Below the pieces are notes generated by a model. The model was given only the letters and a program-made list of their open reading frames with translations. It ran no database searches and was not told the origin of the DNA. Shown in pieces: positions 46,150 through 59,353 of a stretch of 64,000 nucleotides of DNA. Numbering within the stretch: the stretch's first letter is position 1; the number at the start of each line of letters is the position of its first letter. The stretch lies in NCBI RefSeq assembly GCF_033807715.1, contig NC_084599.1:14420625-14484624 (forward strand). The letters are read 5' to 3'. The DNA is from Cololabis saira. Taxonomy: Eukaryota > Chordata > Actinopteri > Beloniformes > Belonidae. Position numbers and translations under genes: made by a program.

Positions 46150-47510
46150 ATGCAAAGCAATCATGTTTTTTCTGATTTCACTGCCAAAACCAACAATAAT
46201 ATACACACTTTGTTCACTACTGATGACAGGCTAACAAACCCCCCCGAGTCAGTGGACCCTGAACTTCTATCCAATCGTGCCTGTGTCGAGTTTGCATCTT
46301 TCTTTACTGACTCCTATGCTCGCTATATTCCCTCAAACAATGTAAAAATAACAAAATGTGTTATTTGATTATGCAGATGACCCACAAATCTATATAAGCA
46401 TCTCACCAGGAAACTAGAATCCAATTCAAACATTAATTAAATGCATTGATCAAATTAAAAGGTGTATGTGCCAGAATTTTCTTCAGTTAAATGAAGACAA
46501 AACAGAAATAACAATGTTTGGAGCCAAGGGAAAAAGATTAAACGTCAGCACTCAGCTTCAAGCAGTGAAACTAAAAAACCAATAGCCAAGTCAGAAATGT
46601 GGGAGTGGTTCTGGACTCAGACCTGAATTTTAACAGCCACATTACTATTATTAATTACAATTCTCTCATGAGCACAAATGCTCTCCATTGTTCTTGTAGT
46701 TTGCTGGGCTGGGCTGCCCCCTGTTTTTTTCTTTTCTGTACATGTTTACAGGCCAGAGCTTCCAGAGCTTTATCCTGACCTGCAGTCCCACCCTCTGACT
46801 TGTTTAGTCCTCTCTGTAGTACATTAACTAACTATGTATCGTACACATGTACTTAAAACTCTTAGTTATCCTGCTCGTGGATAATTAACATTAATATATC
46901 TTGTCTTTTGTACCTTTGACAATATATCTGTTCCTCTTCTCTCTCTATATTTCATTCTCTCTTTCTGATCTCCCTTTTCTTCCTCTATCCAGCTGGCCTT
47001 TGGCAGGAGAGTCCCCCCTTATTTCTCACACTAGGGGGGTTTTTACCTGCCATTGTTTATGTAATAATTGCTCCGGGGTCATGTTCTGGGTCTCTGGAAA
47101 GCAACTAGAGACGACTTGTGTTGTAAGAGATGCTATGTAAATAAAACTGAATTGAAGACACCTAAAGAACATATTGAGAATTAAAGGACTGATGTCTCAA
47201 CAGGACTTAGAATAACTTGTCCAGGCTTTAGTGAGGCAGCGTCCAGCATAACAGCTGAACACTGCCTCCTGTGGAACAATCTCTCATCTGCTTTAAATCA
47301 ATGTTGAAAACCTTTTTATTTACTGTTGTGTTTCAGTAATTTACCATAATGCACTACAACATTTATTTCTCGCATCTCATTTGTCTAATTTCTTTTTAAC
47401 CTATGTCTGTATGTCTTTAATTTTGCTTTTACACTCTTTTACTTTTAGGTAAAGGACTTTGAATTGTCTTGTACATGAAATGTACTATACAAATAAACTG
47501 CATTGCATTA
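46150..47510 (+). mobile_element. Decayed L2/CR1/Rex1-type LINE, interrupted by another LINE tail
   Basis: The plus strand reads RLTNPPESVDPELLSNRACVE and FASFFTDSYAR (linker between endonuclease and RT), then YADDPQIYIS (RT active site, from about 46,368), LNEDKTEITMFG and NVGVVLDSDLNFNSHI to 46,635. After an insertion it resumes with LRIKGLMSQQDLE and a C-terminal remnant, and ends with AATAAACTGCATTGCATT near 47,508. The stretch between FFTD and YADD is much shorter than a full RT core, so there is an internal deletion. Confidence 0.82.
46665..47156 (+). mobile_element. LINE 3' UTR and tail inserted in the LINE at 46150
   Basis: Pyrimidine-rich text, then GGTCTCTGGAAAGCAACTAG, and an end at AATAAAACTGAATTGAA: the 3' UTR and tail type of fish LINEs ending in ATTGA repeats. 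It separates two parts of the LINE at 46150, so it is the younger insertion. Confidence 0.65.
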
Positions 47511-50500
47511 AATATTTATAGTAATAAAATCCTTATGTGTTTGGAGAGTGTCATTGACGAATGATCAAAGTGTCTGTAGACGGTTATGTGGAATAGAATT
47601 AATTATTTATACAAATGTACTTAGAGTTTATTTAATCGAGCAGTCCAGAGAGAATATCTAATTTCCACAACAGACAAGAGAGGCACCAGTATTTACAAAA
47701 CACATTACATTTGTTACAAATGTCTTTTATCTGAAACTGTCATTAACAAAATCTTTCCACACTGATTTATTCAACATCCAACATGGTTATTATGATTATT
47801 TCTTCTTTCCATCATCCAACATGATGGAAGAAGCAGGATCCTTCCCGTTTATTGACCAATAGTAGAAGAGCTGGACCAAGAGGAGCTCATTTGCATAATG
47901 AGGCAGAAATGCATAAGGTAAAGTAAAAAGAGGAGACGAGGGAATGTAAAACAAGGAATGCATGTATAAGGAAAAGGAAAAACTAAATATATATTTTTTT
48001 CTGCTTTTATTTCCAATGTGTCAATTTTGGTCTTCCATAACTAAGGTGGTCTATCTGAATTAATTCAAAACACCATGGAGGACATGGCTCATGATCCCAG
48101 AGCCGCTATGACAGAACAAGTTTAGTTTAAAACTAAGCAGAGTGTTTAGCATGTTGTGACCAGAAAGCTCAGTAAAGTTGTGTGATGTGTCAGTGACAGA
48201 AATAAGCACCAATAACTGTCAGAGCACAATCACAATTAAGTTTGGAAATAGAGATCCCAGGAAACTGGAATGACAACGAAATCAAGGAACTGCTGGCTGT
48301 TTGTGCAAAGCCTGACATTTCTTGGATGATTGGTGACACCATACAGCAGTTATCTTTGATAAAACTGGTGAAACGATTCACAAAAGAGGCATCCACACAA
48401 ACCGTCTGCAAGTGACTGAGAGTCTATATTTCTCCACAAAATGTTGTTTATGTCAATGATCATCACCAAAGTGGAAGTGAGGAAGAGCCTTTAAGGAGCA
48501 ACAGCTGGACAGATTCCTGCAGCTTTTATGAGCAGTTTGAATGTGACATCAGAATTGAAGTGGTGGGGGACAGCAGCAGCCAGACAGCTGAATAAACTAG
48601 AGGCTGGAGGTAATAAAATATCCTGTTTGGAACAAATAAGTGTGAATGGTAGCTCACGCTATCTTCATGATATACGGTTCTGTTTTTACAGTCACATTTC
48701 TCTCTCCTGGAGACTGGATTTGTGTCTGAAATCAGTAAAAGTGACCGTTTTACTCATGGTTTAACTAAAGTTTAGTAACTTCCCCCCTCCACTGATACTT
48801 GATCCTAAGTTTATCCTGTAACTATTTGTCAGTATCTAAATCCAGGGTTCAGCAAAGAGCAGCTTTAACCTTCAGACACCATGACTGGTACAAATGTTGT
48901 GCAAATTCATCTATTAGATGGTGACATTTATGCTAACATTTAAATCATTTACAGGTTCTGTGCGCACTGATATTAGCAATTAGAATCTCATCACAATTTA
49001 TAGTGGTTAAACATTCACAGGGCTTCTGTTTTCTTATCTCCAATGAGCCATAGTGCCTAAAAAACACTGGTCTTCTTTGTTCTGCGTTCATGATTCTGTA
49101 ATCGAAGGATTTCGCTGACTGTTTGTTGAATGTGTAATCTGTTTAGAAGTGAACTGTGCAAAGACCCAAATAAATCAAAGTCATTAACTCAGAAATGGAT
49201 TTGATGAATATCCCTGCGAAATAGAGACAGTTTTGCTAATTCTGCGGAAACTTCCAGCTAATGGAGCTTGGAGAAAATCAAACATAGAGGGATCTCACAT
49301 CAGCAATTAGAACATTGTGCCTGAGGGCAAAACACTTTTAATCACATCACACTGCAGTCTGCAGTCATGATATGCCCCTTTAGTCAGTGGTCTATCCAAA
49401 CCAATCAGATGTAAAAACTGGAGCAAAGGATGGACGACACCTCTTGTGAGGCGAATAATGATCTTTCTAATGTGCAACTTTAGCCAAATTAAGCACCATG
49501 TTCTGGTTGATACTGTAATAGCTAATTAGCCATGAGCTCATGACGCCTTGCTTTGTTTATAGAAAGTAAAACTTTGAGATGGATGAGGGAAAGACAGTTT
49601 GTCTTCTCATTGACGTAGTGGGATGTTAATATTTGCTGTCTGTGATGAACCTCTTGTTTATATTGCATTGCAATCGTATCATATTTATAAAGAGATTACT
49701 GTCAGCTCATATCCACAATGTTCTCATAAGTTTCTCCATCTGTGCTTGAGCACTGCTTCATTTCCACCAGTAGTAACTCTCAGTACCACAGATTAATGGT
49801 TTTGAATTAATCAGATGAACGATGCATCGGTTCTGTAGATGTATTTCCACTATTGTTTAATAAAAAAGCATTATTTTATTCATTCCTTTTCAGGCTTGAC
49901 ATTGCAAAATAATGATAAACTCTCTTAAAAACAAAGTCCAGGAATCGGTCTACTTATCATTCCTCTGAGGCATGCACAAATGCTGAAGCAATAAGGAACT
50001 AAAATGAAATGAACTTGTTTGAATTATCACAGTGTGCTGAGTTGGCTGCTTTTCACTGATTTATAGCATGAGCGCTGCAGTCCTGCAGCGTATTTGGATG
50101 GCTTGAATCAATATTTCCTTCCAAAATAACAGTAGTTTGTTTTGGGGCAGCTATTGATCCCATAGACAGAGGAGAATTTATTGAACGCAAAACCTTTATT
50201 GTTTTGTTATATGTCTTCTTCAGATCCACGACTACAGCGGATCTAGACTTTGTGTTACTTGGCTCATCTGAATGCCTTTTTGTTGCTTCACGGTGTCAGT
50301 TCAACCTCGGTCTTGGGTCTTTCTGGGTAGAGTTTGCATCATCTCCAAGTGCCAATTTGTCCTGGATGAATGGTAGAAACACTGTTGCCATTGACAGCCC
50401 ATAATGTATGAAGTTCTCTAACAAGTTCAGCTACTAATTAATTCCATGATTAGGGCTTTCGTCTGCTAGCGGGATCAATAATCCAATTTTGATTCAGTAA

Positions 50501-50515
50501 TGAGCACTTACCCGT
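47511..50515. other. Intergenic, unannotated
   Basis: A stretch at about 48,238-48,412 (plus) reads IPGNWNDNEIKELLAVC, loosely like a Myb-type domain, but is too short to claim. No gene was supported elsewhere. Confidence 0.45.
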
Positions 50516-50518
50516 CAT

Positions 50519-50800
50519 ATAAAATAAGGCAAGGCAAGTTAATTTGTACAGCACATTTCAGCAGCAAGGCAATTTAGGGTGCTTTACATCATTTAAACAT
50601 GAAAAGCAAAGAGTCTCTAAAAGTATAAGAGCCGTTAGTTATTAAACTCCTCTCTTGTGGAACCAGCTGCCAGACAGTTTGGGACTCCTTTAAGGTTAGG
50701 CTTAAAATGTTTCTTTTAGATAGCACTTATACTGTAGTTATGGAGGGTTTCATTGATGGTTTCATTTCTTTCTTATATGTATTTTTCATTCTTCATTGTC
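50519..50800 (+). mobile_element. LINE tail fragments
   Basis: AAGGCAAGGCAAGTTAATTT at 50,527 and TGTGGAACCAGCTGCCAGAC at 50,657 (protein LLWNQLPDS) resemble 3' parts of fish LINEs. Both are short and undelimited. Confidence 0.5.
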
Positions 50801-51002
50801 TGTCTTTCCTGCCATTATAATAATGACATCAATAAATACAATTTACATTGTATTTATTGATGCCTTTCTACATCCAGGGTCACCTCACAGAACCATAAGA
50901 AATTACAAAAATAGTAAAGGAAATGAAGTGAAAGGTTTAGAGTAAAAAAATGTCTAAAGCAGATAGATAGCAGGGTCAAAGTGAATAGGCCAGTTTGAAT
51001 AT

Positions 51003-52085
51003 GTTTAGGTTTCAAGTTCAGATTTGAGTGATGGAAGAGAGTCTACGTACGCTTCAGAGCCGGGGAGAGGGTGACTGAAGGTGGGGAGACGGGCAGAGGG
51101 AGCAGTGAGGTGAATGGAGGAGGATGACCTGATAGTACAGGAGGGAGAGGCATAATGGAGCAAATCAGACCGATAAGTGAGGGCCATATTATGGATACAT
51201 TCGAAGGCCGGTAGCAGTATCTTGAAGTTGTGTCTCATTGAGAGCCAGTGGAGCCGTTGAGGGTAATGTGTTCAGTGGAAGAGGTCCAGGTTGTGATTCG
51301 AGCAGTAGATTTCTGCCGGACCTGCACTTTATGAAGGGATTTGTTGGGGAGACCGAAGCGAAGTGAGTAAAGCTTGAGTTATGGTTCTGCATCAAAACGA
51401 CGCCGTGCCTACGGCGTGTGCGCGTAGACGCATACCACATGCCGTCACTGACGCCGTCACTGACGTGCACCTCCTGAAAATTGTAACTACGCGTCGAGGC
51501 GACGCAGACCACACGCAGACGGAGAGGGCTGTGATTGGTTCGCTTGGAAGCAACACATTTCCGGTTTCCGGTTTGAAGCAGTCGTGAACTTTCAGCGCTC
51601 TTTTCTTCGTGTAAGTGTGATTTTTTGTTTTGTTTTTTTTGCAAAATAGTTGTCCTTATCTCTTTGATTCACTGTGACCGGAAAAAGTTGGATAAACCAT
51701 TCAGGAAAAGATCGCGAATTAGCGGTCACGGGGGGTACTGCACCGCGGCGAAATGGAGTGACGGAGAAGTCCGAAGGGTTCACGACGGCGTCACGGTGAC
51801 GGCGTGTGCTCTGCGTTGGTTTGACGCAGAACCATAATTCAGCCTTCACAGTAATCGAGTTGAGAAGTGACATGGCTGTGGACGAGGATGGCGGCAGCAT
51901 GTGGAGAGAGATGCAGTCGGTAGATGTTTTGGAGGTGGAAATAAGCAAGACCGGGTGATGCTGTTGATGTGAGTTTGAAATTATAGCGCGCTGTCAAGGA
52001 TGATGCCCAGACTATTAACCTGAGGGGAGGGGATAGTGGAGGAGGCGTCAATGTTGATGGAGAAACTTTGTGATTAGGTCACAGT
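51003..52085 (-). mobile_element. Decayed LINE C-terminal region, split by a TIR element
   Basis: The minus strand reads [20 protein letters not shown] and [14 protein letters not shown] (51,840-51,990), matching the SRLDYCN region of L2/CR1-type LINEs; after the insertion it continues with ALTYRSDLLHYASPSCTIRS (about 51,110-51,185). Several stops are present. It is interrupted at 51,370-51,846. Confidence 0.7.
51370..51846. mobile_element. GC-rich TIR element inserted in a LINE
   Basis: The ends read AGCTTGAGTTATGGTTCTGC and GCAGAACCATAATTCAGCCT, inverted repeats with related but diverged interior motifs ACGGCGTGTGCGCGTAGACG and GGCGTGTGCTCTGCG. The termini are shared with the family at 29574 and 54828. 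No target duplication could be fixed and no transposase was seen. Confidence 0.72.
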
Positions 52086-53813
52086 GGAGGTCGTGGCGAC
52101 GAGTACAACTTGTGTGATATTGCTCTTAAGTTTGAGAAAATTCAAGGAGAACCATGGTTTGATTTCCTGAAGGCCGTCATCTCAGACTCCTAATCGGTCA
52201 AGAACGACAACTCGCTTATCGTGACTCATCACTTAACACTATGGAGATTTAGCAGCAGGGATTAAATTGGGCCGGGGTTGTGCGGCGCTGAGCCTGGCAC
52301 ATAAACCAGCGCTGCATATGAGACACATCCAAAGCAATAAACGTTTGTCATGAAATATTTTCAACAAATACGACCATGAAACTCCTTTATTGTTATTTTC
52401 CCACAGTGGAATACCTTATACTAAGAAGTTTTACAGCTCTGGTTAGAATTCAGCTCTGGTTAGAGTCTTTTAGTGAGTTCAACTTCAACACTTTGAACTG
52501 CAGCACCAGATCAACACCACAATGAAGATAGTTTCTGATTTGGACTGATAGACCACTCCACTGCAGTTTAGCACAATGAGGTTTTTGACCAGGTCCAGGT
52601 CAAAAGCCATCGTTGGACTGCAAAAACTTGGATTAAGTTAACTTTTAGGTAATAAAAAATATCTAAATACAGTTTTTAATTTGTGAAACCTTTATTTTAT
52701 TTGTGGAAATGCAAAATAGGGCATATTCCTTGCACTTATACTCGTTCCAAAACTAAAAATGCCTTTTACAACCAGAATTTTTATTACAACCCTATCAACT
52801 TTGTCAGATTTGTATAACCCTTATGTTTTGTCTGGTCATATATAAGCACTCCTTATCTACACAAGATTTATGCGTGGTTGCAGGAAGAAGCGGATTTTCT
52901 TTGTACCGACAAAAAGTTTGGAACTGCTAACTTGGAAGCTGAAACTAAATGCATAAATGTTTCCGCTAACACTTCATGCACACATTCACTGTGCTCATCT
53001 TTCATGAATGAGGCCCGTGTCAGTTGTGTTGTGGTTGCTTTCTGTGATCATAACTTTGAGGAGGAATGCCTATGGTTGACTTTGCCATACAAGAGAAATA
53101 CGCTGAGAAGGATTAAGAATATATTTCAACATGATCCAGATGATTCATTTACTGTATGCCAGTGAATATTCTCCATGTCAGTTAAATTACCATTACAATC
53201 TCCTATTTTCAGTATATAGAGAAGTGGTCTATGCAGGCTGCATTTCCCTTGTGAAGGCTCTGTAATTGTAAACTTTCTGCCTTTAAATGGAATCTGCAAT
53301 TATGACATATTTACAGACCTTTTACAGCACATACTTGACTCCAAAGTGGTATTGTAATTCCGCTTTTGTTACATTGCAAATAAGAATGCTGCAGTTAGGT
53401 AACAAATATCTGCATGATGGCTGAAAAAGACCTAATTACTATGTTTATTTTTGTTATTACTTGTTTTTATTTTATACCATTGAGTTCGAGTGTTGTGCTC
53501 CTACTTTGAAGACATTGTACAGTTATGTAATCAAAATCAGTCACCATTTTCATGATTTTTCTAAGTGGATTACACATATGGTTCTCCTCGTACTAAGAAG
53601 CCTCTTCTGAAGTAACTAAAAAAAATCATAAAAAGGCAGTTCAGTGAACTTCAAACTGCTACAAGAACAAAGAAAAGGAGGGGAACTTCCTCAGATAGTA
53701 ACATCAAATATGAAGAGGTTCCTGTAGTTGGAAAGTGCCTGATACAACAGAGGAACCTGCACTGAGTCTGCCTTCACTAACATCAGAACATTTCAAAGTT
53801 TGTAAATGATACT
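52086..53813. other. Intergenic, unannotated
   Basis: A 95-codon frame at 52,878-53,165 (plus) has no recognised domain. TTCATGAATGAGGCCC at about 53,001 resembles the end of a fish DNA element. No gene is supported. Confidence 0.45.
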
Positions 53814-54022
53814 TTAAAGGAGACCTATTATGGCATTTAATGTATATTTAAAAAAAGCCTTGAATGTCTTAAAAACAATCTAAAGCTTGTTTTTTCTACA
53901 TAAAACAGAAATTCAGCCTGTGTGTCATGTCTCTAGTTTTACTGCTTCTAACCTCCTTTTCTGTGAGTGATCCTGAGGGGCGGGGCTATGATAATGAGGC
54001 TCTGTGCTGATTGGCTGACTGA

Positions 54023-54574
54023 GACCCCGTCCACACGTAGCCGGATATCTGCGGATATCTGCTAAACCGGAGATATTTTCCTACGTTTTGACCTGTCATC
54101 CACACGAAAACGCAAATAAACGAAGCTTTAAAAAAACTCCGGGCAAAGTGAAGATTTTTGAAAACTCCGTTTATGTAGATGCGTGTAGACACACACAACC
54201 GGAGTTTTGCGTTTTCGAACGTCACATTATGCGCCAAAACAACAACAAATCTGCTCTGACGTGCGCCTTTTGTTTACTACAGATGATCCAGCATCTGTTC
54301 TCCAAGCTATTAAATAAATGGTCTCTGGTCTTGACCACCGCTTACTGCGTTACACCGACACAGAGCCTACAACCGTAGGGTACGCGTCGCCGCGTACCCT
54401 ACGGTGCCCGCGGAGCTGCAGCTTCCCGGGAGCCGCAGATGATCTACACGTTAGAATGCTTATGAATGTGGTCGAAAACGCAGATCTTCGGTTATGTGTG
54501 GATGCAAATTTTTTTATAAACGGAGGGGGGAAATATTCGTTTTTAAAAATACCCGGCTACGTGTGGACGGGGTC
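54023..54574. mobile_element. TIR element (GACCCCGTCCACACGTAGCC ends)
   Basis: The ends GACCCCGTCCACACGTAGCC and GGCTACGTGTGGACGGGGTC are perfect inverted repeats over 20 bases, flanked by TGA (54020-54022 and 54575-54577). The interior contains an ACACCGACACAGAGCCTAC stretch and CGCGTACCCTACGG at 54,352-54,405, a degraded piece of the CpG-rich family at 29574. No coding capacity was recognised. Confidence 0.82.
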
Positions 54575-54830
54575 TGAATGACGTGTAGCAGGGGAGGGAA
54601 CAAAACCTCGCTCTGGACAGAAGAGCCGGCTGCGTCGTACACAAAGCGTGTCACATGCGAGGGAGCTTCGGCGACAAAATAAATTCCATTGCTTTATTTT
54701 TTTTGTATTAGACTGTCCTAACTGGCCGCAAGTTTAACAGTTTCAGTGTGGACAGAGAGCGTCCGATGTCACGCAGCTCGACGCGATAGTCGGACGCTCA
54801 CATTCAGTTACGCGGTGTAAACGGATCTTA

Positions 54831-54918
54831 AAGGCTGATTTACGGTTCTGCGTTAAATCGACGCGTACCCTACGCCGTAGGCTCTGCGTTGGTGTAACGC
54901 GGAACCATAAATCAGCCT
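54831..54918. mobile_element. CpG-rich TIR element, compact copy
   Basis: The ends AAGGCTGATTTACGGTTCTG and CGGAACCATAAATCAGCCT are inverted repeats; the interior is ACCCTACGCCGTAGGCTCTG. TTA flanks it on both sides. About 88 bp, smallest member of the family seen here, nested in the TTAA element. Confidence 0.8.
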
Positions 54919-55856
54919 TTAGTCACCTGAACAAGGATCGGGGTCACCTCGTCTTCACACTAATTCACACAAGAAGATTTAATTGAATTCTAAACAGGTA
55001 CACCACAGTTATTTACTCCAATTCCTCATCATTTCACTTCTTATGTTACAAGACAAATGAATCATGTTAACTGTAAATAAATCACAACACTGAATTTTCA
55101 CAAATGGCAACTTTATTGTTAAAAAAATAAGAACATAAGTTGTATATAAATAACATTTATGCACTATTGCTGGCTCAAGGAAGGACCGTGCGTCTTCTGA
55201 ATGTGTCGTTGAACAGCTTCAGGTGCTTGGAAGATCTGAAACCATAAACAGAAGAAAAATGTATTACTAATAGAGTTCCGGTGTTACCTAACGAGTGAGT
55301 GGCTCCGTTAGGGAACACTGGAGCCACCGGGGCTCCTCACCGGTCCGGTCCGGTGAGTGGCCCCGGTGTGTGGCCTCCGGTGCTCTGGAGCTAAGCTAAA
55401 TACTTAGCCCATGCAAAGATCACACTTGTAGACAAATATAAATAACATAAAAAAAATAACGACACTTACCGCTGACTTGTGTGCAGTTGCCGGGTCCGTA
55501 CTGTTGGTACTGATCCTTTTATGAGGGTAAATGTCGATGCAAAAACTGTCCCTCGCTGTGGAAACCGGTGGAAACAGTCACCGCTTCCAAACAATGGCGG
55601 AGCTCCAGCCGGCGAAGAGAGCTGGTTGTGGGCGTGGTTTCAGCAGCGGAGGCCGACCTATGGAAATCTGCTCCTATCGTTACGTAACGATAGGCGCTTC
55701 ATCTTTCCTGTGTTGGCAGTGTGAGGGGAGACCACTTTATATATGTTAAAACAAGAAAAAACGTGTTTTTCATAATAGGTCCCCTTTAAATGCTTTATAC
55801 TATAATGAACTTAAACCGAAGAGTTATTGTAGAACAATCTTTGCTTTGCATTAGTG

Positions 55857-56060
55857 CAGAGTCTCCCAATCCTGGTCCTCGGGGCGCACCGTCCTGCATG
55901 TTTTAGATGTTGCCGTGCTTCAACACACCTGATTCTAATTAAAGGTCGTCATTACCTCGTTATCAAGGCCTGCACAACTCTGTTAATGACACAGCTGCTC
56001 GTATCACGGTGTGCTGAAGCCGGGTAGCATAAAACCACCAGGGTGGTGAAACGCTGCCTA
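55857..56060. repeat. Fish interspersed repeat, unclassified
   Basis: Text such as CAATCCTGGTCCTCGGGG and CAACACACCTGATTCTAATT is of a type I recall as repeated in fish genomes (memory only). No ends were determined. Confidence 0.45.
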
Positions 56061-56946
<886 letters not shown>

Positions 56947-56989
56947 TATGTATGTGTGTTGTTTATTTTATTTTTTTTACAAACATTGC

Positions 56990-57689
56990 CCCCTCCTTGA
57001 ACCGCCACCTTATTGTGGTGGAGGGGTTTGTGTGCCCGAGTGATCCTGCCTCAAACTGCCTCAGGTAGAGGAGTTCAAGTATCTCGGGATCTTGTTCACG
57101 AGTGAGGGAAGGATGGAGCGTGAGATTGACAGACGGATCGGTGCAGCGTCCGCAGTTATGCGGCTGGTGTACCGGACCGTCGTGGTGAAGAAGGAGCTGA
57201 GTCGAAAGGCGAAGCTCTCGATTCTACGCACCTACCCTCACCTATGGTCATGAACTCTGGGTAGTGACCGAAAGGACAAGATCGCGGATACAAGCGGCCG
57301 AGATGAGTTTCCTCCGCAGGGTGGCTGGACGCTCCCTTAGAGATAGGGTGAGGAGTTCGGTCACCCGGGAGGAGCTCGGAGTCGAGCCGCTACTCCTCCA
57401 CATTGAGAGGAGTCAGCTGAGGTGGCTTGGGCATCTGTACCGGATCCTCCTGGACGCCTCCCTAGGGAGGTGTTCCAGGCATGTCCCTCCGGGAGGAGAC
57501 CCCGGGGAAGACCCAGGACACGCTGGAGAGACTATGTCTCTCGGCTGGCCTGGGAACGCCTCGGACTCCCACCGGAAGAGCTGGATGAAGTGTCTGGGGT
57601 GAGGGAAGTCTGGGCATCCCTGCTGAGGCTGCTGCCCCACGACCCGGGAACGGACAAGCGGCGGACGATGAGTGATGAGTGAGTGAGTG
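56990..57689 (+). mobile_element. LINE 3' end, copy B, with 11-bp target duplication
   Basis: It opens CCCCTCCTTGAACCGCCACC, then VEEFKYLGILF-like coding text (57,067 on), AEMSFLRRVAGRSLRDRVRS, HIERSQLRWLGHL and [16 protein letters not shown] in shifting frames, and a GATGAGT/GAGT tail. It is flanked by a perfect 11-bp duplication ACAAACATTGC (56979-56989 and 57690-57700). The jump from the opening block to the C-terminal coding region suggests an internal deletion. Confidence 0.92.
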
Positions 57690-57700
57690 ACAAACATTGC

Positions 57701-59353
57701 AGTTGAGTATGCTTAAAAGTTGTTAAGCATAAACAACTCTCTTGAGGTGATTCCTCAGCTTCTCTATACGTTAAGATTCAGGCCTCTAACTGGGGCTTGC
57801 AGCACGTGAATTTTCTTTTTTCTGAAGTTATTCTATGGTGGGATGCTTTTTGAATGCTTAGGCTCATTGTCCGGCTACATCCCCTCACTTTTACTAAGTT
57901 TTGGCTTAGTCACAGTACTACAGAGTCACAGCACTGTAAATGTTTCATACGTACAGTATTTTCAATGAAGACACATTAAGTATGTTTCTATATTTGTTTG
58001 TGCTCTCAGTTTGAGTACATTGTTTTTGTCTGTTAGTCGGACTTAGATGGGCTAAGTCACAATTTCTCGATTTTATGCATCATTGAGAGATCTCAGGATG
58101 AATCTCTCTGTTGGTTGGTGTCTCTTTCCTGTCCTCTCAAACTGATCATGCAGACGGCTGCCCTGTCGTTCCTGTCCACTATCAGGTTATGATTCCTCAG
58201 CAATGAAGTGAAGATTTGATGCAGTTAGCTGGGTTTTTTTTAGCGCCATGGTCATTAAAAGTTGCAGAGTTAGGGAAAGGCAGAGGAAAACAGAGGTCTA
58301 TGTGCCAAACTTTATTGACAGTGCGCTCACAGCTCCATAAACATTCCACTGAGTCACATTTATTCAGTGGTGAAGAGCAATAAGGGAGTGCACTGCAGTC
58401 AGTACTTATAGTCTGGAGAAGTGCTGCATTATCTACAAGGACTGCGGACATGAACCAACAATATCCTGCAAGGTGAGTGTGATGGCCACACAAGAACACT
58501 TATGACTTCTTGTCATGGATACATTTACAAATATATGGAGATAAATGATTTACATTCTACATTAGATGAGTGTGCTTCATGTTTCTTTGTAACGAGGAAG
58601 TGTGTGGAATTAGTTTAAATACATCGTATCCACTTCTTGTGTTGGTAAGTGACTTTGACCTAATAACGGTGAGTTTTCTAGAGTGCACCAGCTGCTTACC
58701 AAGCCCTTTTAAATAACATGCTTACAGTGAAGAAACGTGAAAGCTGCTGGTATTTTGTTTTCATGCCCTGAATGCTCTCAACCACTAACACTCGAAAAGA
58801 CCTCCGCTTCAATGCACTTACTTTTTAATTCCACACCATTTCACTCTCATTTTTCAGCTGATACAACAACAAAAGTAAAATGCTGCAACTTCAGCTTTGC
58901 TATTCTGTCACTCCTCAGTTGGAAGAATACTGGAATAAATCTGTTAATGAAGGGACAATTACATTAGGAGATTCTGGTTTTCATTAGTCCATCAATCCTT
59001 AAATCCATGATGATCTAATATGCAGCCTGATGAGTGCCATAAAAATCCTTCAGCTTTAACAAATGTTGTGATAATTCACTTTGTGCTATCGTCAGTTTAA
59101 AAAACAATTTTTTAAATCTCAATTACGCTAGAGCATTGCTCACTCAGCATATGCATTTGTTGACTGACTGGGGTTTGCAGCAAGATCATGATCATCCTGT
59201 GAAAGTGTAGAAAAGCCGAGACAGAAATCCCAACTGGGTTAAACTGGGTGTCTGAGGAGCCCAGTGAGGTTGGAGTCGCATACTATGAAGAAAACAATTG
59301 AAATGGGTTTATTCCTCAGAACAGTGTTGTTTTTATTGAAAGCTGTACACATA
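57701..59353. other. Intergenic, unannotated
   Basis: No coding region or element boundary recognised in about 1.6 kb. Confidence 0.5.

Larger units (their letters stand above)
53818..55785. mobile_element. 2-kb TTAA-target DNA transposon with nested elements
   Basis: The inverted ends AGGAGACCTATTATG and CATAATAGGTCCCCT are flanked by TTAA (53814-53817 and 55786-55789), the target duplication of piggyBac and Kolobok-type elements. The minus strand has exon-like traces: a donor GCG|GTAAGT at about 55,470, an acceptor GTTTATGGTTTCAG then a short frame IFQAPEAVQRHIQKTHGP ending in TAG (about 55,165-55,240), and AATAAA at about 55,115. These suggest the 3' end of a lost transposase gene. Elements at 54023 and 54828 sit inside. 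Confidence 0.78.

Noticed and set aside
48238..48412. Myb-like stretch (NWNDNEIKELL)
   Set aside because: Too short, with only one helix-like match and no terminal repeats or second helix. Kept only as a remark.
52878..53165. 95-codon plus-strand frame starting MQEEADFLCTDKKFGT
   Set aside because: No recognisable domain, no splice or promoter context, and part of it resembles the end of a DNA element.
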